DNA of 64,000 nt from RBG-13-43-22 sp040755035 (GCA_040755035.1 JBFMBU010000254.1:3200-67199), one strand, 5' to 3'; positions 51,407-59,920 are shown, numbered from the stretch's first letter. Notes: generated by a model not told the origin, from the letters alone. Program-made: numbers and translations.

Positions 51407-51933
51407 GGATTTCCTTCCCTGTCAAGATTGGCATGCCCAAAAGCCCTTCGGTTGAAAATTTTTGGATGGTTTGAACGGGAACCCCGATCTTGGGTATCTT
51501 CCGGGGTGGGTGGTGTGTTGAGGGGGTATCGGGGTTCGTCAGCTATAGGAAACCCTGACGAATTAAACCTCAGCCTTCACTATCTCCCTAAAGATGTCCT
51601 TCCCCCCCCTTCAACCTGTCCACGACGATCTAAAAAACCTATTTTACAAATTTTACAAAAATAGCTTTGAAATACAAAAGATCGACCTGACGGCGAGGCC
51701 GGAGGGATCAACTCAAGAAGTCCTTTTTCCTGCTCACTTTAAAATAAATTCAACCGCTTAAAAACGATTTCGGGCTTTTGACTTCCCGATTTGAAATTCA
51801 ATTCTCACTAATATGTACAATTTTTCACCAATAGTGTCAAGGGATATTTCCTAAAAAATAATTTTTTGGGTCGGAGAGTGGTGTCCGGTATAAAACATGT
51901 AAATCCAGACTGTTATACATCTAAGGCCAGTAT
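51407..51933. other. Non-coding gap between the Hdr/Met operon and the Spy-like gene
   Basis: 527 bases without a supported gene. A perfect 10-bp inverted repeat, GAACCCCGAT (51479-51488) and ATCGGGGTTC, brackets a G-rich stretch; its position upstream of the minus-strand Met/Hdr operon suggests a leader or attenuator. The distal half (51640-51900) is A/T-rich. I could not define a confident promoter. Confidence 0.4.
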
Positions 51934-52458
51934 TTATCTCTTTCTTTCCGAGGGCTTGTCCAGCATCGGCCGGGGCGGTCTTTCCACCTGGATCTCTCGA
52001 ATCATCTCGTCCATCTCCCGCCGGAAATCGATCTGAAACAGGAAATACTGGGCCTGCTGTTCCGTTTTCAACAGATTCATTTCCTCTTCCAGCTGCCGAT
52101 TCTCCAGGTCGTTCATTTCCTTTTTCCGGCTTTTTAGCCGCTGGACCAAATCCCTCAGCTCCCTTTCGGGGGGATTCATGTCTCGCAGGATGGCCCTGAC
52201 CCTTTGAATGTCCTCATGGAAATCACGATGCACCCGTCTCCGTGTCTCTTCATAATGATTATTGACCGCAAAAAATCGGGCCGAGCCCTCCTTGTCCAGC
52301 CTCAACGTTTCGGTCAGCCGCCACATCTTGATCATCTGAATGCGTTCACGGCTCTTTTCCCGGGGATCTTTAACTTCCTTCCAGGGTTCGGCCCAGGCGA
52401 TTTGGGTACCCAGGACGATTGAAAGAAGAAAGATCCACATCTTTTTATCAGCAAGCAT
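51934..52458 (-). CDS. Spy/CpxP-like periplasmic protein
   Basis: A 174-residue exported protein: signal peptide to about residue 23 (GTQIAWA), then a long, almost fully helical, charged region (REKSRERIQMIKMWRLTETL, ERELRDLVQRLKSRKKEMND, QYFLFQIDFRREMDEMI). Helical hairpins of this kind occur in Spy, CpxP and zinc-resistance-associated chaperones/sensors. It overlaps the end of the anti-sigma factor gene, so the three genes of the sigma operon are co-expressed. It probably monitors envelope state or metal ions upstream of the sigma factor, or is an output; this is inference. Confidence 0.65.
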   Translation of the reverse strand: MLADKKMWIFLLSIVLGTQIAWAEPWKEVKDPREKSRERIQMIKMWRLTETLRLDKEGSARFFAVNNHYEETRRRVHRDFHEDIQRVRAILRDMNPPERELRDLVQRLKSRKKEMNDLENRQLEEEMNLLKTEQQAQYFLFQIDFRREMDEMIREIQVERPPRPMLDKPSERKR

Positions 52459-53137
52459 TGGTTTCTTCCTCCTTGTGTTCAGCGGATTTATCCGGTTCCA
52501 TCTTTTCTATCAAGACCTCCAGTTCTTTCTCCGTAAGCCTCTCCGTTGAGCGGGTGATGTCCCAATGGGTCTCCTCTTCGGTTAAAAGAGGCGGGGGATC
52601 GGAAAGTTCCTTCCCCAGGCGGGCCACTACCTTTCCGGCCAAGCGCGCCGACTCCTTGTCCGAGAGGGAGTCCACCATGGCCGAAAGCGGTTCAAATTTC
52701 ATTTCATAAAACTTGTTCTCCTCCCTCCCGCTTAGGGGTTGCTCTGTTGATTGGGAGAATTCCTGATTGTTGATATTGAAAAAGACTATGGGGACTAAAA
52801 GGATTAAAATCAGGGCGGCCGCCCAGGCATACCCAGGCCATCCGAAGGGATTCCTGAAAATTTTTAAATACCAGGGGGCCTCCGTCACCTCCACCTCCCT
52901 CTGCCGGGTCTTGCGCATGATACGGGCGCTCATTTTCTCCCAAAAAACCGGCCCGGGGTCGGAAGGGTGGTCCCTTTTCAGCAGGCTCAGGACTTCTCTG
53001 GTCTCCTCGTATGCTTGGCGACAGTCAGGGCAAATAGCCCAATGGTTTTTTACCTGGGTTATCTGGTCCTCCCCCAACAGATTTTGAGCATAGTCTTCGT
53101 TTAAGACCAAGATTTTTTTACAGGAAAGTTTCTTCAT
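52448..53137 (-). CDS. Membrane anti-sigma factor
   Basis: A 229-residue single-pass protein. The N-terminal cytoplasmic part (HWAICPDCRQAYEE) has the H-x3-C-x2-C zinc-binding anti-sigma motif, followed by a membrane helix near residues 103-125 (WAAALILILLVPIVFF) and a periplasmic tail rich in acidic residues. It overlaps the sigma factor by 4 bases and the Spy-like gene by 11. It should hold the ECF sigma factor inactive until an envelope signal releases it. The C-terminal tail is not a known sensor domain. Confidence 0.85.
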   Translation of the reverse strand: MKKLSCKKILVLNEDYAQNLLGEDQITQVKNHWAICPDCRQAYEETREVLSLLKRDHPSDPGPVFWEKMSARIMRKTRQREVEVTEAPWYLKIFRNPFGWPGYAWAAALILILLVPIVFFNINNQEFSQSTEQPLSGREENKFYEMKFEPLSAMVDSLSDKESARLAGKVVARLGKELSDPPPLLTEEETHWDITRSTERLTEKELEVLIEKMEPDKSAEHKEEETNAC

Positions 53138-53670
53138 GGTTTTTCCGTTTTGACCATAGTTTTCAATTTTTCCAAGGCATGATGAAAATTGACTTTGGCG
53201 GAGTTGGTCCGAATCCCCAAAGTTTTCCCGATTTCTTCAAAGGAAAGCTCCTGATGAATCCGGAGCGTTACCACCATTCTTTGTTTATAGGGAAGATGCT
53301 CCACCGCTTCTTGCAGTCTGGCCACTCTTTCTTTGGCAGAGAATTCCCCCTCGGGATCGGCCTTGTAGTCCGCTACCGGGACCTCCTCCACTTGGAGATA
53401 TTCCCGGTTTTTTTGGGAGCGAAAAAAATTATGACACTGATTGATGCCGATTTTGTATATCCAGGTCTTAAAACTGGCATCAGCCCGGAACCCCTTTATA
53501 TTCTGATAGGCCAGTAAAAAAATCTTTTGAACCGTGTCCTCCGCTTCCTGGGAATTTTTCAGAAGCCTCAGTACAAAATAATACATGGCTTTCTGGTGTC
53601 TGAGGACCAGTTCCTCGAAGGCGCCGGTCTCCCCATTTTTAACCCGCTCCACCAACTCATAATCGGTCAT
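53134..53670 (-). CDS. ECF-family RNA polymerase sigma factor (RpoE-like)
   Basis: A 178-residue sigma-70 family ECF factor: region 2 (FEELVLRHQKAMYYFVLRLL, EAEDTVQKIFLLAYQNI) and region 4 (LPYKQRMVVTLRIHQELSFEEIGKTLGIRTNSAKVNFHHA). It has no extra domain. The 4-base overlap with the anti-sigma gene, and the Spy-like gene after it, make a standard envelope-stress module. It probably transcribes its own operon; a matching promoter in the 430 bases upstream is hidden by the repeat array. Confidence 0.93.
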   Translation of the reverse strand: MTDYELVERVKNGETGAFEELVLRHQKAMYYFVLRLLKNSQEAEDTVQKIFLLAYQNIKGFRADASFKTWIYKIGINQCHNFFRSQKNREYLQVEEVPVADYKADPEGEFSAKERVARLQEAVEHLPYKQRMVVTLRIHQELSFEEIGKTLGIRTNSAKVNFHHALEKLKTMVKTEKP

Positions 53671-53807
53671 GGGGCTTTTTACCTATAATAGACCACGAAA
53701 TAAAAAAATGGTTAAGATGAATTTGCGAACTAGAGTAAACACCTTGAGCAAATAAATACAACATGCTGAAATTAATAGAATTAATTATCCTCGGCAAGTC
53801 CTTTTCC

Positions 53808-53998
53808 GGCCGGGCCCCTCAAGGGGCCCTTGGGAAAGGTCACTGCAAGTGACCGGCCGGTCCCCGTAGGGGGACCTTTGATAAAGGTCACTGCAAGTGA
53901 CCGGCCGGTCCCCGTAGGGGGACCTTTGATAAAGGTCACTGCAAGTGACCGGCCGGTCCCCGTAGGGGGACCTTTGATAAAGGTCACTGCATGTGACC
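53808..53998. repeat. 48-bp tandem hairpin array
   Basis: Three exact 48-bp units begin at 53838, 53886 and 53934, with a diverged half-unit before (53808) and a partial one after (53982-53998). Each unit holds two hairpins: GGTCACTgcaAGTGACC and GGTCCCCgtaGGGGGACC. The first diverged unit has GGGCCCC/GGGGCCC instead, with both arms changed so that pairing is kept. It lies between the sigma operon (leftward) and the 54101 gene (rightward). The remaining bases of 53671-54100 hold no gene. Confidence 0.9.
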
Positions 53999-54100
53999 GT
54001 ATGAGAACACACAGTTGCTAGTTATCCTCTATTGCCAGAAATCCTTTAACCTTTTTTTCTTCCCTCCGGTCCAAATAAAAAAAAATGCAGGAGGAAGACC

Positions 54101-54433
54101 ATGAAAAGAAGCGCTCTCTTTTGTGTGACTCTGGGATTGTTGTTCACCCTTGTTGTTGTTCAACCGGCGTCTGCCCGGCCTAATGGTTTTTGGCCGGGGG
54201 TGGCTGTTGGAGTGGGGTCAGCCATAATTTTAGGACACATGCTCCAAGCCCCGAGAGCATACTATAACCAGGCCCATCCGGCCCCGATTTATCATACCCC
54301 GAACGCTTATGGCCCCCCAGCCGAACCGACCTGTAGGCAACGTTGGATTCCCGGTCACTGGGTTGAGGGAGTGGATCACTATGGAAATTACGAGCGTTAC
54401 TGGGTTCCCGAACACTGGGAAAGAATTTACTGA
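54101..54433 (+). CDS. Exported small protein with WIPGHW motif
   Basis: A 110-residue exported protein: signal peptide to about residue 25 (VVVQPASA), then a Gly/Ala-rich hydrophobic stretch (FWPGVAVGVGSAIILGHML) and a C-terminal region with RQRWIPGHWVEGVDHYGNYERYW and VPEHW. The W-x-P-G-H-W repeat occurs in exported proteins of unknown function. AGGAGG precedes the start. It is divergent from the sigma operon, across the tandem hairpin array, and may be a target of that sigma factor; this is a guess from position. It converges on rimI and overlaps its end by 7 bases. Confidence 0.6.
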   Translation: MKRSALFCVTLGLLFTLVVVQPASARPNGFWPGVAVGVGSAIILGHMLQAPRAYYNQAHPAPIYHTPNAYGPPAEPTCRQRWIPGHWVEGVDHYGNYERYWVPEHWERIY

Positions 54434-54885
54434 GCGGTCCATTCCATGACCAGGGCCTCTTCTCCTTCCGGCGGATAATACCCCGGCCGCCGGTAAAGCG
54501 TTTTAAACCCCAGGGCCTTATAAAGGGTCGTGGCCGGGCCGTTGGAGGGACGGACTTCCAAAAATATCTTCCCTACCCCTTGGGCCCCGGCCTGGGTTAA
54601 AAGAAACTCCATCAATGCCCGCCCGGTCCCCTGGCGGCGGGCTTGGGGATGGACGGCGAGGTTGAGCAGTTGAATCTCCCCGGCCGCCGGCCAGAAGCAA
54701 AGATAACCCTCTATCGGGGCTCTGGCCTCCGCTCTGGCGGTATAAAGAGTGGGGGGGGTTTTTTGCATCTCAAACCGGAAGGTATCCCAAGACCAGGGCT
54801 GAGCGAAAGAAGCCTTCTCAATCTCAACCAGCGCAGCCAGGTCCTTATCTTCAGCGGGAAGGATAATCCAGGAGGAAGTCGTTAT
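54427..54885 (-). CDS. rimI: Ribosomal-protein-alanine acetyltransferase-like GNAT, ATA start
   Basis: A 152-residue GNAT protein of the RimI type: an N-terminal half with EDKDLAALVEIEKASFAQPW, then LLNLAVHPQARRQGTGRALMEF (acetyl-CoA loop) and LEVRPSNGPATTLYKALGF. RimI acetylates N-termini such as that of ribosomal protein S18. The homologous N-terminal region lies upstream of the first ATG (54768). Extending the frame back leads to an ATA codon at 54885-54883, directly after the stop of the EIIA gene and 8 bases after GGAGG, in the position where the start should be. Either ATA is used (rare) or an ATG was mutated to ATA. Function would depend on which. Confidence 0.75.
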   Translation of the reverse strand: MTTSSWIILPAEDKDLAALVEIEKASFAQPWSWDTFRFEMQKTPPTLYTARAEARAPIEGYLCFWPAAGEIQLLNLAVHPQARRQGTGRALMEFLLTQAGAQGVGKIFLEVRPSNGPATTLYKALGFKTLYRRPGYYPPEGEEALVMEWTAQ

Positions 54886-55293
54886 TTACTTTACCTCCTT
54901 TTTTAATATTTCACCGGCCAGAGCGATACTTCGGAGACCATACTCCTTGATCTCCCTGGCTACCTGGTTCAAAGACTTCCCTTCCCGTTTGGAGGCCAGA
55001 CCGACCAGCATGGGCAGATTGGCCCCGGTCACCACCTCCACCTTGCCCTCGGTCAAAAAAGACAGACTGATATTGGACGGGGTCCCCCCGAACATGTCGG
55101 TAAGCAGGATGACCCCATCGCCGGCATCCACTTCTTCAATAGCCTTAACAATCCTTCCTCGTAAGGCCTCTACTTGGTCCTCCGGATTCAAAGAGATGGC
55201 CCGGGTATGCCCTAAGCGCCCGACGATAAACTCCGCCGAGCGTATGAGTTCCTGCCCCAAATTACAGTGCGTGACAATGACGATACCGATCAT
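54886..55293 (-). CDS. PTS mannose-type EIIA component
   Basis: A 135-residue EIIA-Man fold: it begins MIGIVIVTHCNLG with the phosphohistidine His9, and has DAGDGVILLTDMFGGTPSNIS and VTGANLPML. The start MIGIV was chosen as in family members; the open frame extends 8 codons further. It receives phosphate from HPr/NPr. Located between rapZ/ptsN and rimI, and with no EIIB/C/D genes in view, it is probably regulatory (nitrogen-PTS type) rather than for sugar uptake. Confidence 0.9.
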   Translation of the reverse strand: MIGIVIVTHCNLGQELIRSAEFIVGRLGHTRAISLNPEDQVEALRGRIVKAIEEVDAGDGVILLTDMFGGTPSNISLSFLTEGKVEVVTGANLPMLVGLASKREGKSLNQVAREIKEYGLRSIALAGEILKKEVK

Positions 55294-55312
55294 AAAAGTA
55301 TTTTTCTTTTTC

Positions 55313-55433
55313 CCCAACCCGGACCTGCCGGAACCAAAATTGGAAATCGGAAACTCCTCAAGCGGTCCGGGTTAAATCCCCTTTCAGGTTAAATTCTATC
55401 CAATTTGCTTAGAAATCTATTCTTAACTTACTT
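55313..55433. repeat. Intercistronic structured repeat, copy B
   Basis: AACCCGGACC (55316-55325) pairs with GGTCCGGGTT (55364-55373), CGGAACCAAAATTGG and the tail TTCTATCCAATTTGCTTAG with TCTATTCTTAACTTAC match copy A at most positions. It fills the gap between the EIIA gene and rapZ. Confidence 0.8.
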
Positions 55434-55434
55434 G

Positions 55435-56307
55435 TCATCCCAGCCGGATATCCCGGTGGCGGATATTGATCAACCGCTTTTGTTTTTTTAAAAAATCGGA
55501 CAGTGTATTGACAATGGTGACCGAACGGTGTCTCCCCCCGGTGCAGCCAACGGCGATGGTGAGCTGCGACTTGCCCTCTTTCTGATATTGGGGGATCAGG
55601 AAGGTGATCAAATCACAAAAATTTTTCAAAAACAACCGGGTTTCCTTCCTTTTGGCTACATAGTCAATGACCGGTTTTTGATTGCCGTCCATTTCCTTCA
55701 ACTCGCTGACAAAAAAGGGATTGGGCAGAAAACGCACGTCCATAACGATATCCGCCTCGTTGGGCAGGCCGTATTTATATCCGAAGGAAATAAGATTGAT
55801 GGTCATCTCCGCCGGAGGACTCACCTTGGAAAAAAGGCGCAGGATTTCCTCTCGAAGCTGATGGACATTAAAGTGGCTGGTATCCAGACGATAAGTGGCC
55901 AGCCGTTTGATGGGGGCCATTTTCTTTCTTTCCAGCCGGATGGTGTCCGAAAGGGTCCGCCGCTCGCCCAAAGGGTGATGCCTCCGGGTCTGGCTGAAAC
56001 GCCGGATCAGGATTTCTTCTTCGGCCTCTAAAAACAGGACCTCGACCACATAACCCTTCTTTTTGACCTCCTGAAAAATTTTAGGGAAATTAGATAAAAA
56101 ATCCTTGCCCCGAAGGTCCATGACCAGGGCGATTTTAAATACCTCCCTGGAGATTTCATCCCTCAGCTCCAGCAAACGGGGAAGCAAAGAGGCCGGCAGG
56201 TTGTCGATACAAAAAAAGCCGATATCTTCAAAAGCCTTTAGGGCTGTACTCTTGCCCGATCCGGACAATCCGGTGATAACTACTAAGCGGATGCTTTTCT
56301 GCGACAT
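55435..56307 (-). CDS. rapZ: RNase adapter protein / nucleotide-binding RapZ
   Basis: A 290-residue RapZ protein. Walker A is GLSGSGKSTAL at residues 13-23, and the C-terminal small-molecule/RNA-binding half has FGYKYGLPNEADIVMDVRFLPNP and VAVGCTGGRHRSVTIV. In enterobacteria RapZ senses glucosamine-6-phosphate and directs decay of the GlmZ RNA; in other Proteobacteria its role is less clear. Its place next to ptsN, hpf and rpoN is the widely conserved nitrogen-PTS cluster. The copy is full length. Confidence 0.95.
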   Translation of the reverse strand: MSQKSIRLVVITGLSGSGKSTALKAFEDIGFFCIDNLPASLLPRLLELRDEISREVFKIALVMDLRGKDFLSNFPKIFQEVKKKGYVVEVLFLEAEEEILIRRFSQTRRHHPLGERRTLSDTIRLERKKMAPIKRLATYRLDTSHFNVHQLREEILRLFSKVSPPAEMTINLISFGYKYGLPNEADIVMDVRFLPNPFFVSELKEMDGNQKPVIDYVAKRKETRLFLKNFCDLITFLIPQYQKEGKSQLTIAVGCTGGRHRSVTIVNTLSDFLKKQKRLINIRHRDIRLG

Positions 56308-56414
56308 ACAGTAAAACCCAAGGGAAACCTGCCGGATGGCTTGTACCCCAAAAAGAAAAAACCGTCACTATTTACAGGGAGTCTCGTCACTCGCCGTCTT
56401 CCACTCGTCACCAT

Positions 56415-56876
56415 TCAAACCAAATCGTCCTGCTCCTGAATAACCTTCCACAATGCCTCATGATCGGCAGCCCGAAAAAGTCCTTCCTTAAAGGAGCTGT
56501 TTCTGATAAAGCGGGAAATCTTGGCCAGGGCCTTTAGATGGAGCCCGGCGGATTCCTCGGGGGCGATGAGAACGAAAAAATAAAAGGCCGGTTTCCCATC
56601 CAAAGAATCAAAGGGAATCCCCGACCGGGAACGGCCGAAGGCGATAACCATTTGATCCAGGTTCTTCATTTTTCCATGGGGGATGGCGAATCCTTCCCCG
56701 ATCCCCGTGCTGCCCAGACGTTCCCGGTCCAGCAGGATCTGCAAGATATCCTCGGTCCTTAAGCCGGCCTTCCCCCTGGCGATCCAATGGGCCAATTCGG
56801 AGAGGAGGCCTTCTTTATTCACGGCCTTTACCTCGGGTAAAATCAAATCGGAAGTCAAATATTGACAAATTTTCAT
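56415..56876 (-). CDS. ptsN: Nitrogen-PTS EIIA component
   Basis: A 153-residue EIIA-Ntr protein. The phosphohistidine motif is GEGFAIPHGKM (about residue 69), and it carries the usual PTS-EIIA type-2 fold (LGSTGIGEG, FDSLDGKPAFYFFVLIAPEE). EIIA-Ntr accepts phosphate from NPr and regulates potassium, nitrogen and stress responses. It lies between hpf and rapZ, the canonical order. The start was set at ATG 56876 (MKICQYL); a GTG at 56882 is also possible. Confidence 0.93.
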   Translation of the reverse strand: MKICQYLTSDLILPEVKAVNKEGLLSELAHWIARGKAGLRTEDILQILLDRERLGSTGIGEGFAIPHGKMKNLDQMVIAFGRSRSGIPFDSLDGKPAFYFFVLIAPEESAGLHLKALAKISRFIRNSSFKEGLFRAADHEALWKVIQEQDDLV

Positions 56877-56994
56877 AGTCACCTGATTGCGTAAAAAGTA
56901 AAGAGCATGGCGCCGAGGGCCAAGACCGGAACAAAGGCGATTTCCCTTCAGCCTTCCCCTCAGGTCCTTTGCCCCCGGCCCTGTGCTCCTTTGA

Positions 56995-57537
56995 TCAACT
57001 GACCGGTTCGATCAATCCAAAATGGCCGTCTTTTCTGCGATACAAGACATTGATCAACCGCGTTTTCGAATTGGTAAAAACCAGAAACTCACTGCTCGAC
57101 AATCTGAGCTGCAGGGCGGCTTCTTCGGCGTCCATGGGTTTGGCTACCATCGTTTCCGTCTTAACGATCTGCGGCGGTTCGTCTTCTTCGATTTCTATCT
57201 CTTCCGTTTTTGTTTTCGTTGCCGGCCGCCCCTTGGTTTTAATCTCCGGTTTATGTTCCTTGACTTTCTCCCGGTGTCTTTTGATTTGTTTCTCAATTTT
57301 ATCCAGGACCATATCAATGGCCGAATACAGATCTCCGGTTTCCTCCTGAGCTTTGATCTTGAAACCGTTGGCGGATATGGTTACATCAGCCATATGCCTG
57401 AACTTTTGAATGGAAAGAACCAGATGAATCTCCACCGGCTCCTCCATATATTTCTTAAAACGGGTCATTCGGTTTTCAGCATAGCTTTTCAAGTGATCCG
57501 ACGGATCCACATTCCTGAAAGACACCGATATTTGCAT
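56995..57537 (-). CDS. hpf: Ribosome hibernation-promoting factor, long form
   Basis: A 180-residue protein: the N-terminal HPF/YfiA domain (about 1-100, MQISVSFRNVDPSDHLKSYAENR...ANGFKIKAQEETGDLYSAIDMVLDKI), a charged linker rich in Lys/Glu, and the C-terminal dimerisation domain (about 125-180, VVAKPMDAEEA, SSSEFLVFTNSKT, NVLYRRKDGHFGLI; the first as MVAKPM). The long form alone makes 100S ribosome dimers in starvation. It follows rpoN by 20 bases. Confidence 0.95.
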   Translation of the reverse strand: MQISVSFRNVDPSDHLKSYAENRMTRFKKYMEEPVEIHLVLSIQKFRHMADVTISANGFKIKAQEETGDLYSAIDMVLDKIEKQIKRHREKVKEHKPEIKTKGRPATKTKTEEIEIEEDEPPQIVKTETMVAKPMDAEEAALQLRLSSSEFLVFTNSKTRLINVLYRRKDGHFGLIEPVS

Positions 57538-57556
57538 AGCTACCTCCTCTTTGGCT

Positions 57557-59068
57557 TTATTCTACTTCCTCTTCCCTATCCTCTTTTACCTCTTCCTTTT
57601 GCGGGGAACGCTTCCACTCTTTCAGGGTTACTTTTTTCCGTTTATTGGAGGGGAGCACCCGCAAGGCCTCCCGGTACTTGGCCACTGTTCGCCGGGCGAT
57701 AACAATATTTTCTTTCAATAACCGTTCGGCCAGGTCTTGATCGCTTAAGGGATTGGCCGGATCCTCATGGGCAATCAGAACCCTGATCCTTTCCTTGACG
57801 CTCTCCGAGGCCACATTTTCCCCGTTCGTCCCCGGAACGGAGCTGTTAAAAAAATACTTCAGTTCAAAAATTCCTTGAGGGGTGTGGACGTATTTATTGG
57901 TGGTCACCCGGCTGATGGTTGACTCGTGCATCTGAACCTCTTCGGCCACGTCCCTCAGGATCAGCGGTTTCAAATGGGTCACCCCCTGATCCAGGAATTC
58001 CCGCTGAAAACGAAAGATGCTTTCGGTGACCCGATAAATGGTCCGCTGCCGCTGATGAATGCTTTTAATCAGCCAGATGGCCGAACGCAGTTTTTCCTGG
58101 ATATAATCCCGTGTGGCCTCGGATACCGCTCCCCGCTGTTCCAGGGCCTTCCGATAAAAGGCGTTGATCCTTAAACGGGGCAATCCATCTTCATTGAGGA
58201 CGATATGGACCTCATCCCCCATTTTATAAACAAAAATATCAGGACTGATGTATTGAACTTCCTCGTCGCTGTACAAGCGGCCCGGCTTGGGATCGAGTTG
58301 CAGTATGGTATCGATGGCCGGAAAAATCTCTTCCACGGGGACCTGTAAGGCCCGGGCGATGGCTTGATAATTTTTTGTTTCCAGCGAGCCCAGATGATCG
58401 GAAAGGATAGCCTGCACCCAAGGGTTCTGAACCGGGAGGTGACGGGCCTGGATCAGCAGGCATTCCTTCAAATCCCGGGAGGCCACGCCCAGAGGATCAA
58501 ACTCCTGAATCCGGCCCAGGACTTTTTCCACCAAAGCTGCCTCTTTTTCGGTGCTTTGGGCAATCTCTTCCAGGGAGGCCTTCAGATAACCGTTTACATC
58601 CAGGTTACCGATGATCTCAGCCCCGACGGTCTCTTCTTCCGGGGTCAAGCCGGACAGGGAAAGCTGCCACATGAGATGATCGGTCAAAGAGGTTTTCTGG
58701 GTTACGATGTTTTCATAGGAAGAGAGTTCCCGGTCTTCAGAGATGTCTTCACTGCGGGGAGCATAGTAGTCGTTGACATAGTTGTCCCAATCCGTGCCTT
58801 CAAAGGCCTGTTCTCCGATCGTCACCTCGGCTTGTCGGTCTTCCGGGACAAGTTCCGCCTCTCCGGGGACCTTTTCCATCTCCGACTGACCGACTTCGTA
58901 ATCTTCGCTGAGGGTCTCTTCCAGGATGGGATTGGCTTCCAGTTCCTGATGGAGACTCTCCAGGAGTTCCAGCCGGGAAAGCTGCAACAGCTTGATCGCC
59001 TGCTGCAGTTGCGGGGTCATGATCAGCTGTTGAGCCAGTTTCAGTTGCTGTTTGATTTCTAAGGCCAT
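57557..59068 (-). CDS. rpoN: RNA polymerase sigma-54 factor
   Basis: A 503-residue sigma-54. Region I is intact (MALEIKQQLKLAQQLIMTPQ, LQQAIKLLQLSRLELLE), then an acidic region II, the core-binding domain and C-terminal DNA-binding elements with the RpoN box ARRTVAKYREAL. It directs transcription at -24/-12 promoters with enhancer-binding activators. The start overlaps the lptB stop by one base. This linkage of lptB, rpoN, hpf and ptsN is highly conserved. The C-terminal tail after the RpoN box is slightly extended and charged. Confidence 0.97.
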   Translation of the reverse strand: MALEIKQQLKLAQQLIMTPQLQQAIKLLQLSRLELLESLHQELEANPILEETLSEDYEVGQSEMEKVPGEAELVPEDRQAEVTIGEQAFEGTDWDNYVNDYYAPRSEDISEDRELSSYENIVTQKTSLTDHLMWQLSLSGLTPEEETVGAEIIGNLDVNGYLKASLEEIAQSTEKEAALVEKVLGRIQEFDPLGVASRDLKECLLIQARHLPVQNPWVQAILSDHLGSLETKNYQAIARALQVPVEEIFPAIDTILQLDPKPGRLYSDEEVQYISPDIFVYKMGDEVHIVLNEDGLPRLRINAFYRKALEQRGAVSEATRDYIQEKLRSAIWLIKSIHQRQRTIYRVTESIFRFQREFLDQGVTHLKPLILRDVAEEVQMHESTISRVTTNKYVHTPQGIFELKYFFNSSVPGTNGENVASESVKERIRVLIAHEDPANPLSDQDLAERLLKENIVIARRTVAKYREALRVLPSNKRKKVTLKEWKRSPQKEEVKEDREEEVE

Positions 59069-59793
59069 CAGGGTAGTTGAAACTTTTCTCCCAGGTAAAT
59101 TCGCCGGGCGGTTTCGCTCTCGGCCAGGGCCTGCGGTGTCCCCTCTTCCAGGACAAGGCCTTGATTGATAATATAGGCCCGGTCGCAGACGGAAAGGGTT
59201 TCGCGAACATTGTGGTCCGAAATCAGGACGCCGATATTTTTCTCCTTCAACGTTTCAATAATGTTCTGAATATCATTGATAGCCAGGGGATCGATCCCGG
59301 CAAAAGGCTCGTCAAGAAGGATAAAAGAAGGGGAGGTAACTAAGGCCCGGGTGATCTCCACCCGTCTCCGTTCCCCGCCGGAAAGGGAAAATGCCTTGTG
59401 CTGGGCCAGGTGAGTGAGCTTCAGTTCCTTGAGCAGAGCCGTCAAGCGGGTTTCCCTGTCTTCTGTCGAAATGTTCAATGTTTCCAGAATCCCCATAATA
59501 TTTTCGGCCACAGTCAGCCGGGTAAAGATGGAAGGCTCCTGGGGCAGATAGTTGATCCCTTTCCGGGCCCGGATATACATGGGCAGTTCGCTGATATCTT
59601 CTTCGTTCAGGAGGATCCGGCCCTGATCCGGCCGGGTCAGGCCCACGATCATGTAAAAAGTGGTGGTTTTACCCGCCCCGTTGGGACCCAATAATCCGAC
59701 GATCTCTCCTTCGTTCAATTCCAGGTTTACCCGGTTGACCACCGGTTTCTTGTGATAGATCTTTACCAGGTCTCGAACGGCTAACTGTTTCAT
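59068..59793 (-). CDS. lptB: LPS export ABC transporter ATPase LptB
   Basis: A 241-residue ATPase. Walker A is GPNGAGKTTTFYMIVGL, the signature LSGGERRRVEITRAL, Walker B FILLDEPFAGIDP and the H-loop SDHNVRE, all characteristic of LptB. It powers LPS extraction with LptF/LptG from the inner membrane; lptF and lptG are not in this window. It follows lptA by 194 bases, in which copy C of the structured repeat lies. Confidence 0.95.
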   Translation of the reverse strand: MKQLAVRDLVKIYHKKPVVNRVNLELNEGEIVGLLGPNGAGKTTTFYMIVGLTRPDQGRILLNEEDISELPMYIRARKGINYLPQEPSIFTRLTVAENIMGILETLNISTEDRETRLTALLKELKLTHLAQHKAFSLSGGERRRVEITRALVTSPSFILLDEPFAGIDPLAINDIQNIIETLKEKNIGVLISDHNVRETLSVCDRAYIINQGLVLEEGTPQALAESETARRIYLGEKFQLP

Positions 59794-59800
59794 TAACCCC

Positions 59801-59920
59801 CCAACCCGGACCAGCCGAAACTAACATGGGATATTCGAAAATTCACCATTTGCTCCGGCGTTAGCTCCTGTTTTAAAATAATGGCTCTCCAATCTGCGTA
59901 GAATGTATTTTTTAGATTAC
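59801..59920. repeat. Intercistronic structured repeat, copy C (diverged)
   Basis: CCAACCCGGACCAGCCG begins it, as in A and B, but the second arm is changed (GCTCCGGCG). The tail TCTCCAATCTGCGTAGAATGTATTTTTTAGATTAC follows the family pattern. It lies between lptB and lptA. Confidence 0.7.

Noticed and set aside
53808..53998. CRISPR array
   Set aside because: The units are contiguous 48-bp tandem copies with no variable spacers between them, and no cas gene is nearby.
53781..54021. Repetitive protein genes across the tandem array
   Set aside because: The 16-residue repeats in several frames on both strands are a trivial result of a 48-bp unit divisible by three; no ribosome site.
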